Shown: positions 37,070 to 46,529 of the stretch, in pieces | How the letters are laid out: the number at the start of each line of letters is the position of its first letter | How positions within the stretch are numbered: position 1 is the first letter of the stretch | Origin: Anatilimnocola floriformis | Lineage (GTDB): Bacteria; Planctomycetota; Planctomycetia; Pirellulales; Pirellulaceae | Reading direction: 5' to 3' | Length of the DNA: 64,000 nucleotides | NCBI RefSeq assembly: GCF_024256385.1 | Contig: NZ_JAMLFW010000001.1 | Location: 1,860,001-1,924,000 of the forward strand | Made by a program: the position numbers and the translations under genes | Notes under the pieces: generated by a model | Database searches by the model: none | Told to the model about the DNA's origin: nothing | Seen by the model: only the letters and a program-made list of their open reading frames with translations

Positions 37070-37464
37070 GAAGCAGTTCCGCGGCGATAGGACGTTGCAA
37101 TGTTTTGCATTCCTTAATCAACTTCCGCGCCAGGTCAGATCTCGCCGTGCCGGAGGCAGATGCGATCGCCCGCAACTCGTTGCGCCTTTGAGAGTTGGCG
37201 AATTGTTACAAGTTTGCGAGCGTGCGATTGCAAGCCGATTTGAAGAAGGTGATGCCCTGAGCCTGGGCATCGCTTGCCAGAGAATTCAGCAGCTACGAAT
37301 TCGGTATCGCATGCTAGTAATTTGGGCGGTTTGCTCGTCTTCATAGAACGCGTAATGCGCTGCGGCAGAGTGCCTGCTGTTGACCTGTTTGGCCGAAACG
37401 AGCCTAATAAAGGAACTGCCCGTTCGCAGCCCACCTGTTGCAGCCTTTCCCGACGAGGATTTTT
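37070..37464. other. Divergent promoter region, peptidase and DsbD-like genes
   Basis: 395 bases between two divergent genes. Several open frames cross it, but none has a good start or family features. It should contain promoters for both directions. GAGGA at about 37453 is the ribosome binding site for the DsbD-like gene. No clear palindrome or hairpin is seen. Confidence 0.4.
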
Positions 37465-39828
37465 ATGCGGTCGACGATTTCCCTGGTCCTGCTCGTGGCT
37501 TGTGCCGTGACGGTTGCCGCGCAGGAGGGATCGAAATTCGGCGGTAAGAAATTCAACTTCGATTTTGGCGCAGGAGCAGCGCCGGCGGGCGAACTCGACA
37601 TCGCGGCGAAGTTTTACGTCACCAAGGATTCGGCGAAGGGCCGCCTGGTGGTCGAAGCCACGATCTCGCCCGAGTGGCACACCTTTTCAACGACGCAGCC
37701 TTCCGGCGGACCACAGGCGTCGACGATCAAGGTCGCCGATTCCGTCGATGTTCGCCTGACCGGCCCCTTCACCCCCGATCGCGATCCGCACAAAGAACCC
37801 TCGACCGCTTTCACCGACGACGCGGGCAAGCCGCTGACCGAGGAAACGTTCGAAGACAAAGTGGTCTGGACCGCGCCGATCGAACTGACGGCCGGCGTGA
37901 AGCCGGAATCGCTCGAAATCGCGCTCACCTACAACGGCCAGATCTGCCACGGCACGGGGGGCTGCATTCCCAAGACGATCAAGGCCACGGCGAAGTTCGT
38001 GAGCTACGACGAGCCACCGCAAACGGCCGGCGTGTTTCATCAGCAGGGTAGCAACGTCACCATCAGCGGCCGCCTCGAGCCCGGCGTGGTCACGCCCGGG
38101 AGCAAGGCCAAGCTGATCATCACTGCCAAAGCCGAGCCGAAATGGCATGTGTATGAATTGCAGAATCAGGTGGGCAAGTCGACCAACCAGCCGACCTTGA
38201 TCGTCGTTTCGCGCAAAGGCGATCTCGCTGTCGGCGAACCTCAACCGTCATCGAAGGCAGTGCCGCCGCACGGAGCCGAATCGGATTTGCCATATCACGA
38301 GGGTGAAGTCAGCTGGACCAGCGAGATTGAAGTTCCCGCCAGCGCAAAGTCCGGCGAAGTTGAACTCGGCGGCTTCCTTGGTTTTCAAACCTGCTCGGGA
38401 ACCAATTGCCAGCCGCCGCAAGGCGCGACCTTTCAAGTCAATTTGAAGATTGCTGAAAAAGCGGAGAGCGCGCCGGCGCTGTTGTCGTTTGTCTCCACTT
38501 CCTACAAGAACGTCAGCGAGCAAGCGCAGCTCTTCAACGCCGGGCAAAACCGTAGTTCGGTTGCTGCCAACACAGCGCCCTTGCCGCTACCGCTGCTCAT
38601 TCTCGTCGCGCTCGCTGGCGGTTTCTTTTTGAACTTCATGCCCTGCGTGTTGCCGGTGCTCGGTTTGAAATTGCTCTCGTTCGCCAAGCAAGGGGGCGAA
38701 AGCAAAGGCCGCATGATCGCAATCAATCTGGCTTACACGGCGGGGTTGATGGTGATCTTCATGCTCCTTGCGGTGCTCTCGATCACGCTTGGTCTCGCTT
38801 GGGGCCAGCACTTGAGTTACCTCTGGTTTCGCATCACGATTTTGACCGTCACGTTTGCGATGGGGCTCAGCCTCTTCAGCGTCTGGGAAATTCCCGTCCC
38901 CGGTTTCGCCGAAGGCTCGCACAATCTGCAGCAGAAGGAAGGTCTCGCCGGCGCATTTTACAAAGGCTTGTTCACGACCATCCTTGGCATCTCTTGCAGT
39001 GGGCCGTTATTGGGGGTCGCGCTGAACGCCACGATCGGCTTGCCGCCGATTTATACGTTGCTGGTCTTTTTCTTCGTCGGCCTCGGCATGGCGTCGCCGT
39101 TTCTCGCTCTGCCGTTCGTGCCGGGCATCAACAAGCTGTTGCCGAAGCCCGGCGATTGGATGGAAACGTTCAAGCAAGTGATGGGCTTCGTCATCATGGG
39201 CGCCGCGGTCTTCTTCTTCTCGGCGATCGAGGACGAATGGAAGATCGCCGTGCTCACGCTGTTGCTCGGCGTGTCGCTGGCTTGCTGGTGGGTTGGCAAG
39301 GTGCCGCTGTATGAACCCGTCGGCAAGCAACTGAATGCCTGGATCACCGGCGGCGCTGCCGCGGGAATCATCGGCGTGGTGGCGTTCAATTTCTTCGGTC
39401 CGCCGCCGCCGGAAGCGCGAATCGAATGGCAGAACTTCAGCATTGCGAACATCACGCAGCAAGAACAAGCCAACCGCACCGTGCTTGTCGACTTCACCGC
39501 CGATTGGTGTGCCAACTGCAAAGTGAATCTGAAGTGGGCCATCGAACGCGCCGACGTCAAACAATTGATCGACGAGAACAACGTCGTCGCCATGAAGGCC
39601 GATTGGACTTCAGCCAATCCGGACCTGGAAGAAGAACTGAAACGCCTCGGCCGGAAACAAATTCCGGTCCTCGCGATCTATCCTGCCGGCAAGCCCGATG
39701 AAGTGCTGGTGCTCGACGGCCTGGTATGGAAACAACAGGTGATCAGCACGATTCGTCGCGCCGGCCCTTCGCAAACGCCGCTGGAGAAAAAGTCACAGCC
39801 GGCGAAATCGTTGACGGCGAAGAACTAG
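37465..39828 (+). CDS. DsbD-like thiol:disulfide interchange protein
   Basis: 787 residues. Signal peptide about 1-19. Two tandem DsbD-N-type beta domains follow (about 40-185 and 195-330), with paired Cys in ICHGTGGCIPK and TCSGTNCQPP. The membrane domain (about 385-630) has eight or so helices, with the redox Cys in NFMPCVLPVLGLK and LGISCSGPLLG. A C-terminal periplasmic thioredoxin domain carries ADWCANCK near residue 680. It passes electrons from cytosolic thioredoxin across the membrane to periplasmic or cytochrome-maturation partners. Typical DsbD has one N-terminal domain, so the duplication is a variation. The c-type haem protein at 9.3 kb is a possible beneficiary (inference). Confidence 0.92.
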   Translation: MRSTISLVLLVACAVTVAAQEGSKFGGKKFNFDFGAGAAPAGELDIAAKFYVTKDSAKGRLVVEATISPEWHTFSTTQPSGGPQASTIKVADSVDVRLTGPFTPDRDPHKEPSTAFTDDAGKPLTEETFEDKVVWTAPIELTAGVKPESLEIALTYNGQICHGTGGCIPKTIKATAKFVSYDEPPQTAGVFHQQGSNVTISGRLEPGVVTPGSKAKLIITAKAEPKWHVYELQNQVGKSTNQPTLIVVSRKGDLAVGEPQPSSKAVPPHGAESDLPYHEGEVSWTSEIEVPASAKSGEVELGGFLGFQTCSGTNCQPPQGATFQVNLKIAEKAESAPALLSFVSTSYKNVSEQAQLFNAGQNRSSVAANTAPLPLPLLILVALAGGFFLNFMPCVLPVLGLKLLSFAKQGGESKGRMIAINLAYTAGLMVIFMLLAVLSITLGLAWGQHLSYLWFRITILTVTFAMGLSLFSVWEIPVPGFAEGSHNLQQKEGLAGAFYKGLFTTILGISCSGPLLGVALNATIGLPPIYTLLVFFFVGLGMASPFLALPFVPGINKLLPKPGDWMETFKQVMGFVIMGAAVFFFSAIEDEWKIAVLTLLLGVSLACWWVGKVPLYEPVGKQLNAWITGGAAAGIIGVVAFNFFGPPPPEARIEWQNFSIANITQQEQANRTVLVDFTADWCANCKVNLKWAIERADVKQLIDENNVVAMKADWTSANPDLEEELKRLGRKQIPVLAIYPAGKPDEVLVLDGLVWKQQVISTIRRAGPSQTPLEKKSQPAKSLTAKN

Positions 39829-39843
39829 CGCGAATCGCAATCC

Positions 39844-40794
39844 TTAGCACTTCGCCACGGCAGCCTTCATTTTTTCGAGGCCTGTACGCGCGACGAGCAG
39901 CGCGTCTTGCTTCCAGTACTCGGGATTAAAGAGCTCGAGCGAAAGCGTGCCCGCAAAGCCGTTGGCAAACAGCGTTTTCAAGATCGAGGTGAGCGGCGCC
40001 ACGCCATCGCCGGGATAAACGCGGTCCTTATCGGCAATCGTCGCCCGCGGCGGATCAGCCGGGTAATCGTTCATGTGAAAGCAATGCATGGCCGAGCCGG
40101 CAATCAAACCGAGCCCATGAAACTCACTGCCACCCTTGTGCAGATGATAGACGTCGGCCAGGATCGTCGCGGCGGGATGCTTGCTCTCGACGGCGACGAG
40201 CATCGTTTCGCCCAGCTTGCTGAGAACCGTCGAGAAGCCCCAGACCTCGATCTGCGGAATGACCGCCATCGCAACACCGAGCTTGAGGAGCGCTGCGTAG
40301 CGCTCAGCCGCTTTGAGCAGGTCGAGATCGGTCTGCTTCGTTGCGCCCGCTGGCGGAGCAGCGATGTGCGTGCCGCCGATATTGTGGATCAGTTCCATGT
40401 CGGACTTCGCCGCTTCGAGTCCCTTGGCCCGCTTGGCATCGTCATCGACAATCCACTCGGCAAAGCCGATGGCGCTGTCGACCTTCAAGCCATGATCGGT
40501 GATCCGCTTGGCAAGGTCCTTCAGGCTGCCGCCGGCCATTTCATACTTCCGCAGATCGCCCATCCAGGGTTCGATCGAGTCGTAACCGGCCTTCGCCGCG
40601 AGATCAACCTGATCGGGCACGCTCAGTTGCTGTCCGCGGATCGTGCTCATGTTGAGGCAGTAACGGAGCGTCTTCGGCACCGTCACTCTTGCGTCTTCGG
40701 CCAGCAGATATGACGGACTAGCCGTGACCGCACCTAGGCCCAGTAAGCCTGCTGACTGCAACCAGCTGCGACGGTCGGAAAAAATCGAATTCAT
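39844..40794 (-). CDS. Sugar-phosphate isomerase/epimerase-like TIM barrel, Tat-exported
   Basis: 316 residues. A twin-arginine signal (DRRSWLQSAGLLGLGAVTAS, cut near 32) indicates folded export. The mature part is a xylose-isomerase-like/AP-endonuclease-2 TIM barrel: AAKAGYDSIEPWMGDLRKYE, IGFAEWIVDD, PQIEVWGFS, ILADVYHLHKGGSEF, FHMNDYPADPPR and LSLELFNPEYW. The metal-binding Glu, Asp and His positions of the hydroxypyruvate isomerase group seem present. Exported copies of this family are common in Planctomycetes and probably act on sugars from polysaccharides. The two sulfatases next to it fit such a catabolic setting. It ends 15 bases from the convergent DsbD-like gene. Confidence 0.87.
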   Translation of the reverse strand: MNSIFSDRRSWLQSAGLLGLGAVTASPSYLLAEDARVTVPKTLRYCLNMSTIRGQQLSVPDQVDLAAKAGYDSIEPWMGDLRKYEMAGGSLKDLAKRITDHGLKVDSAIGFAEWIVDDDAKRAKGLEAAKSDMELIHNIGGTHIAAPPAGATKQTDLDLLKAAERYAALLKLGVAMAVIPQIEVWGFSTVLSKLGETMLVAVESKHPAATILADVYHLHKGGSEFHGLGLIAGSAMHCFHMNDYPADPPRATIADKDRVYPGDGVAPLTSILKTLFANGFAGTLSLELFNPEYWKQDALLVARTGLEKMKAAVAKC

Positions 40795-40973
40795 CGGTCA
40801 CTCGCGCGGATTAGAAATGGTTTTGCGAGGCTCATTGTTGGCCGCGAGAGTCGAGATTGCAATCGGTTGCGACGGGGCGAAATACCGGCAAGGGATTTGC
40901 TTGCTATGATGCGCCGATTGAAACGAGATCGCGGTCGAGCGATCGCAATCGGCTCTCCCCAGGAAATGCGACG

Positions 40974-42389
40974 ATGCGAATTGGAACGCTGCGAAATCTG
41001 CTCCCGCTGGCATTACTATTAGTTCTCAGCGCTGCCCACTCGGTCGCCGCTGCTGATCGGCCGAACGTACTGTTCATCGCGATCGATGATCTCAATCATT
41101 GGGTGGGCCATCTCGGCCGCAACAAGCAGACGAAGACGCCGAACATCGATCGCCTCGCCGGTCAGGGCGTGGCGTTCACCAAATCGTATTGCCTCGCGCC
41201 GGCCTGCAATCCTTCGCGCGCTGCGCTAATGTCGGGACAACGACCGAGCACCACGGGCTGTTATGTGAATGGTCAAAATTGGCGGCCGGGCATCACGGAA
41301 GACATCCTCCTCAACTCCCACCTCGCTAAGAATGGTTACAGCGTGTTTGGAGCCGGAAAGATCTATCACGGCGCCGGCGATCGCGGTGGCCACTGGGATG
41401 ACTACTTCCCCGGCAAAGGCAATCCCACCACGCACCCCGATGCCAAAGACACCGGCGTCGGCGGCATTCAGTTTTATCCCGTCAAGGAAACCGATGAAGA
41501 GATGCCGGACTATGGCGTGGTGAGCTACGGCATCGAGCAACTCAACAAGAAGCACGACAAGCCGTTCTTCCTCGCGGTCGGTTTGGTCAAGCCGCACATG
41601 CCCTTCAGCGTGCCGAAGAAATGGTACGACCAGTTCCCGCTCGACTCCATCGAACTCCCGCCGCATCGTACCGATGATCTTTCCGACGTGCCGCCCGCCG
41701 GCGTGAAGATGGCTGGCCCGAACGGTGATCATGCGAAGATCGTCGAATCGGGCCGCTGGAAGGAAGCCGTGCAAGCCTATCTCGCCACGATCGCGTTTTG
41801 CGATTCACAGGTCGGCCGCTTGCTCGATGCGCTCGATAAATCGCCGAACCGCGACAACACCATCGTCGTCCTCTGGAGCGACCACGGCTGGAGCCTCGGC
41901 GAGAAGTCGCACTGGCGCAAGTTCGCGCTGTGGGAAGAACCGACGCGCACGGTATTCGTCTGGAAGGTCCCGGGCGTGACCAAGCCGAGCGTCTGCGACC
42001 GCGTCGTTGATTACAGCTGCATCTATCCCACCGTCTGCTCGCTCACCGGCGTGCCGCTGCCGTCGCATCTCGATGGCAAGTCGATCGACCCGCTATTGAA
42101 GAACCCCGCCGCGACTTGGGATGAACCCGCCATCACTACGCACGGTTTCAAGAATCACACGGTGCGCACGGCTGACTGGCGGTACATCCAGTATGAGAAC
42201 GGCGACGAAGAGCTGTACCACAGCGCGCAGGATCCGCTGGAGTACACCAACCTGGCGAAGCTGCCGGAACACGCCGCGAAGAAAAAGGAACTCGCCGCGC
42301 TGCTCCCCAAAACGAATGCCAAGAACCTGCCATTCAACAATGACGGTGAAGGTAAGAAGGGCGGCAAGAAAAAGAACAACGACGATTAG
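40974..42389 (+). CDS. Sulfatase, iduronate-2-sulfatase-like
   Basis: 471 residues from ATG 40974, preceded by AGGAAATG and followed by a signal peptide (LLPLALLLVLSAAHSVAAA). The sulfatase signature C-x-P-S-R appears as CNPSR in APACNPSRAALMSGQRPST, so the Cys would be converted to formylglycine. Metal ligands: IDDLNHW at the start and WSDHGWSLGEKSHW later. The text after the signature (TTGCY, HYTTP-like spacing) is closest to the iduronate-2-sulfatase branch. It hydrolyses sulfate esters of a polysaccharide outside the cytosol. The C-terminus is lysine-rich (KKGGKKKNND). It overlaps the convergent second sulfatase by four bases. No sulfatase-maturing enzyme is in the window. Confidence 0.94.
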   Translation: MRIGTLRNLLPLALLLVLSAAHSVAAADRPNVLFIAIDDLNHWVGHLGRNKQTKTPNIDRLAGQGVAFTKSYCLAPACNPSRAALMSGQRPSTTGCYVNGQNWRPGITEDILLNSHLAKNGYSVFGAGKIYHGAGDRGGHWDDYFPGKGNPTTHPDAKDTGVGGIQFYPVKETDEEMPDYGVVSYGIEQLNKKHDKPFFLAVGLVKPHMPFSVPKKWYDQFPLDSIELPPHRTDDLSDVPPAGVKMAGPNGDHAKIVESGRWKEAVQAYLATIAFCDSQVGRLLDALDKSPNRDNTIVVLWSDHGWSLGEKSHWRKFALWEEPTRTVFVWKVPGVTKPSVCDRVVDYSCIYPTVCSLTGVPLPSHLDGKSIDPLLKNPAATWDEPAITTHGFKNHTVRTADWRYIQYENGDEELYHSAQDPLEYTNLAKLPEHAAKKKELAALLPKTNAKNLPFNNDGEGKKGGKKKNNDD

Positions 42390-43819
42390 TCCTCGGTTCT
42401 CTTGGCGGGCTGCTTTTTGTTTTGCCCTTCGTTCTGATAGGTCTTCCACCAAGTCGGCCCTTCGGCTTCGATTTCGGCGTTGAGCTTTTTCAACTCGGCC
42501 TGCATTTCGGCAAACTTCGCAGGCTCCTTACTCGCGAGATCATTCTCTTCCTTTGAATCCTCACTCAAGTTGTAAAGTTCGAACTTCGTCAGCGGCTCGT
42601 TGGCCACGATTTTCCAATCGCCGATCCGCATGGCGGTTTTCATCGGCGTCGGCGCGATCACGCACCGCCAGTAGAGCGGCCGATCGCGCTTGACCGGTTT
42701 CTGTTCGAGCGCCGGCAAAAAATCACCGCCATCGAGCACGCGATCGGTCGGCAACTTCGCGCCGGCCAGTTTCGCGGCAGTGACGAAAATGTCGGAGCCG
42801 ATCACCGGCACGCTGCTTTTGGTTCCAGCTGTGGCCTCAACCCCCTTCATGTCTTTCGGCAAGCGGACGATCCCCGGCACGCGAATGCCACCTTCGTAAA
42901 CGGCTCGCTTGCGGCCACGCAATCCGCCGGTCGAACCGCGACCGGGAGTTTTCACGCCGTCCCCTTCGGGGCCGTTATCGGAAGTGAACATCACGAACGT
43001 CTCGTCCGTCAATTTGAGGTCGTCGAGCGTCTTCAGCAGTTTGCCGAACGCCGCGTCGAGTTGCGTGACATTGGCGTGGTGCTCTTTCTGCATTTCGTCG
43101 GTGAGGTCGGGATACTGCGCCTTATATTCCGCCGCGGCCTTGATGGGATAGTGCGGTTCGTGCGCCCAGACGCAGAGCAGAAACGGCTTGTCTTTGTTTC
43201 GCTTTTCCTTGAGCCACAACGCGGCTTCGTCGACGATGATGTGCGACGAATAACCCTCGATCTTTCCCACCGGCTTGCCGTTGCGAACGAAGTTCGTGGG
43301 GTTCTCGTGACTTGGCGCCGCATTGTTTTGAGTCGCCAACCAGTAGTCATAGCCGTGGTCGTTCGGCTGCGGCTGCGTGGGTTGATTGAAGTGCGAATTG
43401 AGATGCCACTTGCCGACGTGGCAAGTTTCGTAACCGACTTCCTTCAGCAGCTTCGGCAGCGTGAGCTCGCTGGTCCGCAGATGGATCTCGCGGTTCTCGG
43501 GAATCCAGGTGAACACGCCGTTTCGATAGGGCGTGCGACCGGTAAGAATCGCCGACCGCGAAGGGCTGCACACGCCGCTCGCCGCGTAACACTGCGTCAG
43601 CTGCACACCCTGCCTGGCAAAGGCATCGAGATTCGGCGTCTTGATCAGCGGATGGCCGTAGCAGCCCAGATCGCCATAGCCGAGGTCATCCGCAAGTATA
43701 AGCACTATATTAGGTACACGGCCCGTTTTCGTAGAATCGCCGGTGTTATCGGCGGAAAATGCCGCATCCATGGTGGCGGCGGCAATGATCAGTGTAGCTA
43801 GTCTGTGTAGTAAACGCAT
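42386..43819 (-). CDS. Arylsulfatase-type sulfatase
   Basis: 477 residues. Signal peptide about 1-23 (LATLIIAAATMDAAFSA). The opening LILADDLGYGDLGCYG carries metal-binding Asp residues. The signature is CSPSR (GVCSPSRSAILTGRTPYRNG), a Cys-type formylglycine site. FTSDNGPEGDG carries the second metal pair. A length of about 450-500 residues is normal for the family. It differs enough from the neighbouring sulfatase (branch, signature context) that the pair is not a recent duplication. The substrate is unknown; sulfated algal or host glycans are usual for Planctomycetes. It is the last recognisable core-type gene before the integrase pair, whose start is 94 bases away in the divergent direction. 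Confidence 0.95.
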   Translation of the reverse strand: MRLLHRLATLIIAAATMDAAFSADNTGDSTKTGRVPNIVLILADDLGYGDLGCYGHPLIKTPNLDAFARQGVQLTQCYAASGVCSPSRSAILTGRTPYRNGVFTWIPENREIHLRTSELTLPKLLKEVGYETCHVGKWHLNSHFNQPTQPQPNDHGYDYWLATQNNAAPSHENPTNFVRNGKPVGKIEGYSSHIIVDEAALWLKEKRNKDKPFLLCVWAHEPHYPIKAAAEYKAQYPDLTDEMQKEHHANVTQLDAAFGKLLKTLDDLKLTDETFVMFTSDNGPEGDGVKTPGRGSTGGLRGRKRAVYEGGIRVPGIVRLPKDMKGVEATAGTKSSVPVIGSDIFVTAAKLAGAKLPTDRVLDGGDFLPALEQKPVKRDRPLYWRCVIAPTPMKTAMRIGDWKIVANEPLTKFELYNLSEDSKEENDLASKEPAKFAEMQAELKKLNAEIEAEGPTWWKTYQNEGQNKKQPAKRTED

Positions 43820-43913
43820 AAAGTATCGAGTGGAATGGGTGACGCCTTCGGCCAGCGAGCAATATCGCGGCCGAAGAACCTGCGGTCAATTAAGCAGAAA
43901 GGAAGGACAGACT

Positions 43914-45101
43914 ATGGGGCGAAAGCGAAAGGTGCGGCGACAGCAGCACGGTTCCGTCTGGCACTGGAAGCAGACGGATGCTTGGTACTACACGTTGCCT
44001 GGCACAAAGAAGCGAATGGCTCTGTTCGACGAGCATGGCGAGCGGATCAAAGGCCTGGCTAAGAAACTCGCAGCCGAACAGGCTTTGGCCAAGATCAAGG
44101 TGGGGATCGCAGATAACGGCCCAGGCTTCACTCCCGAAGCGGAATGGATTGTTGCCCGCGTCTGTTCCGACTACATCCAGTATTGCGAACGGGGAGTTCC
44201 CAAAGGGACTACCACGGCCGGGCACTTACGCAGTACTAAGTCATGGCTCAACGACCTTTGTGCGTACTGCGGCGCCTTGCCTCTTTCGCAGCTGAAGAAA
44301 GGGCACATCACGACTTGGATTGAAACGCACTCGTCTTGGCGCAGTACGGAAACCCATCGAGGCGTGTTGTCCATAGTTCTGGCAGCCTTCAATCGGGCCG
44401 AAGAAATGTTTGGCGTCGCCAATCCACTGAAGGGCCTTAAGAAGCCGACGCCGAAACCTCGCCTGCAGTCGATCAGCCCCGCTGACGAGCAGATTATTTA
44501 CGCGAACCTCGAACCGCAGTTTCGCAACTTCCTGTTTGCCGCATTGCACACGGGCCTCAGGCCCTTTTGCGAACTCGCCCAAGTGAAAGCAGAACACGTT
44601 GAACAGACGCCGCGGGGCATGATGTGGCGAGTGTACTCCAGCAAAACGAAGAAGACTCGCAAGATTCCCGTGCGGCCTGAGGTCGCCAAACTGGTCCTGC
44701 AGCTAATCAAGGATGCGCCTGCCGGCTCCGGCCGGCCACTTTTTCGGAACACTAAGGGGAATCCTTGGCAACGAACTGCCGGCGTCGTTCGCTTTTTGAA
44801 TCTGCGAAAGAAGCTAGGCTGGTACGGCGACCCGGTGCGAGGAAAGTACACGTGCTATAGCTGCCGCCACACCTTCGTGCATCGCATGCTTTCTGGCTAT
44901 TGGACAAACGGCTTGGGTTGTTCGATCGAGACGGTTGCGGAGCTGATTGGCGATACTCCGAAAGTGGCGTTTGATCACTACGGCCGAGAATGGGGCCAGC
45001 ATTATCAGGCTCCGTTGTGGGCTGCTATTGGCGAACAACCTACGGGAACGAGCAGCCAGAAGCCATTGGCGGTCAAGCTTCGAAGGAAGGTGGATACATG
45101 A
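43914..45101 (+). CDS. Tyrosine recombinase/integrase, tandem copy 1
   Basis: 395 residues from ATG 43914, set by AAGGAAGGAC just upstream. A basic N-terminus (GRKRKVRRQQHGSVWHWKQ) precedes an arm/core-binding region (about 80-180). The catalytic domain follows: first Arg in ALHTGLRPFCELA, beta-hairpin Lys in YSSKTKKTRKIPV, second Arg in CYSCRHTFVHRML, and probable nucleophile Tyr in VAFDHYGREWG. The usual His of the HxxR box is Tyr (YSCR), so the active site is atypical. The stop overlaps the second copy by ATGA at 45098-45101. It should integrate or excise a mobile element. Substrate site unknown. Confidence 0.9.
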   Translation: MGRKRKVRRQQHGSVWHWKQTDAWYYTLPGTKKRMALFDEHGERIKGLAKKLAAEQALAKIKVGIADNGPGFTPEAEWIVARVCSDYIQYCERGVPKGTTTAGHLRSTKSWLNDLCAYCGALPLSQLKKGHITTWIETHSSWRSTETHRGVLSIVLAAFNRAEEMFGVANPLKGLKKPTPKPRLQSISPADEQIIYANLEPQFRNFLFAALHTGLRPFCELAQVKAEHVEQTPRGMMWRVYSSKTKKTRKIPVRPEVAKLVLQLIKDAPAGSGRPLFRNTKGNPWQRTAGVVRFLNLRKKLGWYGDPVRGKYTCYSCRHTFVHRMLSGYWTNGLGCSIETVAELIGDTPKVAFDHYGREWGQHYQAPLWAAIGEQPTGTSSQKPLAVKLRRKVDT

Positions 45102-46252
45102 CCGCTAACAAGGAAGGAAATAAGACGACCCAAAAACAAACACGTCGCCGAGCGCACGGTTCCGCGTGGCACTGGCAGCAGACAGACGGCTGGTATTTCA
45201 CTTCGCCTGGCACAAAGCGCCGTGAAGCCCTGCTTGACTCGTCAGGCCGGCGAATCAAGGGGAAGTCCAACAAGCAAGCAGCAGATCTGGCTTTAGCCCG
45301 ATTAAAAGCAAAATCGGATTGGAAACCCGCATCGGAAAGGTCAATTGAACAGTCAGAAGTTTTGCTAGTGGGAAAGATCTGTTCCGAATACATCGAGTAC
45401 TGCGCAGAGCGATTTCTTGGCAACCATATTTGCGCCGAACACCGCGATCGCGCGCGCCGCATTCTGAACGATCTGGCAAGTTATTGTGGCGCTCTGTCGG
45501 TTATCGAATTGCAGAAAGCTCATCTGGAACACTGGCTTGAGTCACACACGACTTGGCGCTCGCCTGTGACTCGTCGCAACAACATCACCACGGTAATCGC
45601 GGCGTTTGAATTCGCGCGGGAAAGCTACGGTATTCCCAATCCGTTACAGGGCTTTTCAAAGCCTGGTCCACGGCCACGTTTGCATTCGCTCAGCCCTGCT
45701 GACGAGCAGGTCATGTATGGTGCGACCGACAAGCCTTTTCGAGACTTTTTGTTCGCAGCTCTGCACACCGGGCTTCGGCCGTTTTGCGAACTCGCGGGAC
45801 TGCGAGTTCGGAATGTCGAAGTCCAGAGCGGCGGAATGCTTTGGCGAGTGTACTCGTCCAAAACAAGGAAGACCCGAAAAATCCCAATCAATTCGGCCGT
45901 TTCGAAACTGCTGACTAACAGACTAAAAACGGCAGAGCCGGAAGCAATTCTGTTCCCGAACGCTCAGGGCAACGTGTGGAAGAAAGTAACCGGCGTGGCG
46001 AGGTTCTTGAAGATTAAGCGAGCTCTTGGCTGGGATGTTGATCCGCTCCGCAAGGCCTTTTCTTGCTACACGTGTCGCCATACATTCGCTCATCGCCTTC
46101 TCTCGGGATATTGGAACAACGGTTCAGGATGCACGATCGAAACCTTGGCAGAGTTGATGGGCAACACACCACAAGTGGCGTTTGCCCACTACGGTCGTGA
46201 GTGGGGCATGCATTACCAGGATCCACTATGGACGGCCATCGGTGTCGACTGA
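45098..46252 (+). CDS. Tyrosine recombinase/integrase, tandem copy 2
   Basis: 384 residues. It is colinear with and clearly paralogous to copy 1: RRRAHGSAWHWQQTDGWYF, ALHTGLRPFCELAGL, YSSKTRKTRKIPIN, CYTCRHTFAHRLLSGYW and VAFAHYGREWGMHY. The same Tyr replaces the box II His. The two share the distinctive extension after HTF/HRLLSGYW. The overlap with copy 1 means the proteins are made in step, possibly as a heteromer. RIT elements carry three adjacent recombinases, but only two are present here and no third follows. An IS630 relic lies just downstream. Confidence 0.9.
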   Translation: MTANKEGNKTTQKQTRRRAHGSAWHWQQTDGWYFTSPGTKRREALLDSSGRRIKGKSNKQAADLALARLKAKSDWKPASERSIEQSEVLLVGKICSEYIEYCAERFLGNHICAEHRDRARRILNDLASYCGALSVIELQKAHLEHWLESHTTWRSPVTRRNNITTVIAAFEFARESYGIPNPLQGFSKPGPRPRLHSLSPADEQVMYGATDKPFRDFLFAALHTGLRPFCELAGLRVRNVEVQSGGMLWRVYSSKTRKTRKIPINSAVSKLLTNRLKTAEPEAILFPNAQGNVWKKVTGVARFLKIKRALGWDVDPLRKAFSCYTCRHTFAHRLLSGYWNNGSGCTIETLAELMGNTPQVAFAHYGREWGMHYQDPLWTAIGVD

Positions 46253-46529
46253 GATGAGAAGCTGTTGCTCAGATTCATTCCCAAGCAAAACTGGGTTTTG
46301 AATAGAGCGGATCAGACACCTCAAACACCAGTCACTTTCCCGAAGAGCCTCTGTGGTTGGGGCGTTTTCGGATGTTTCTATCCGATGTAATCTTGTACTC
46401 GAATTGGTCTTACAGGGCCAATATTGCCCCCGATTTTCGATGCGGAGCAGAAGCCGTCGGCGGAATCCAGTCGTAGTCATGCCGCGATGTTACGCGGGTA
46501 CGGCCAATGTGCAACGACTTCAACTTGAC

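Noticed and set aside
43914-46252. RIT element (recombinase in trio)
   Set aside because: Only two recombinases are present; downstream is an IS630 relic, not a third recombinase.
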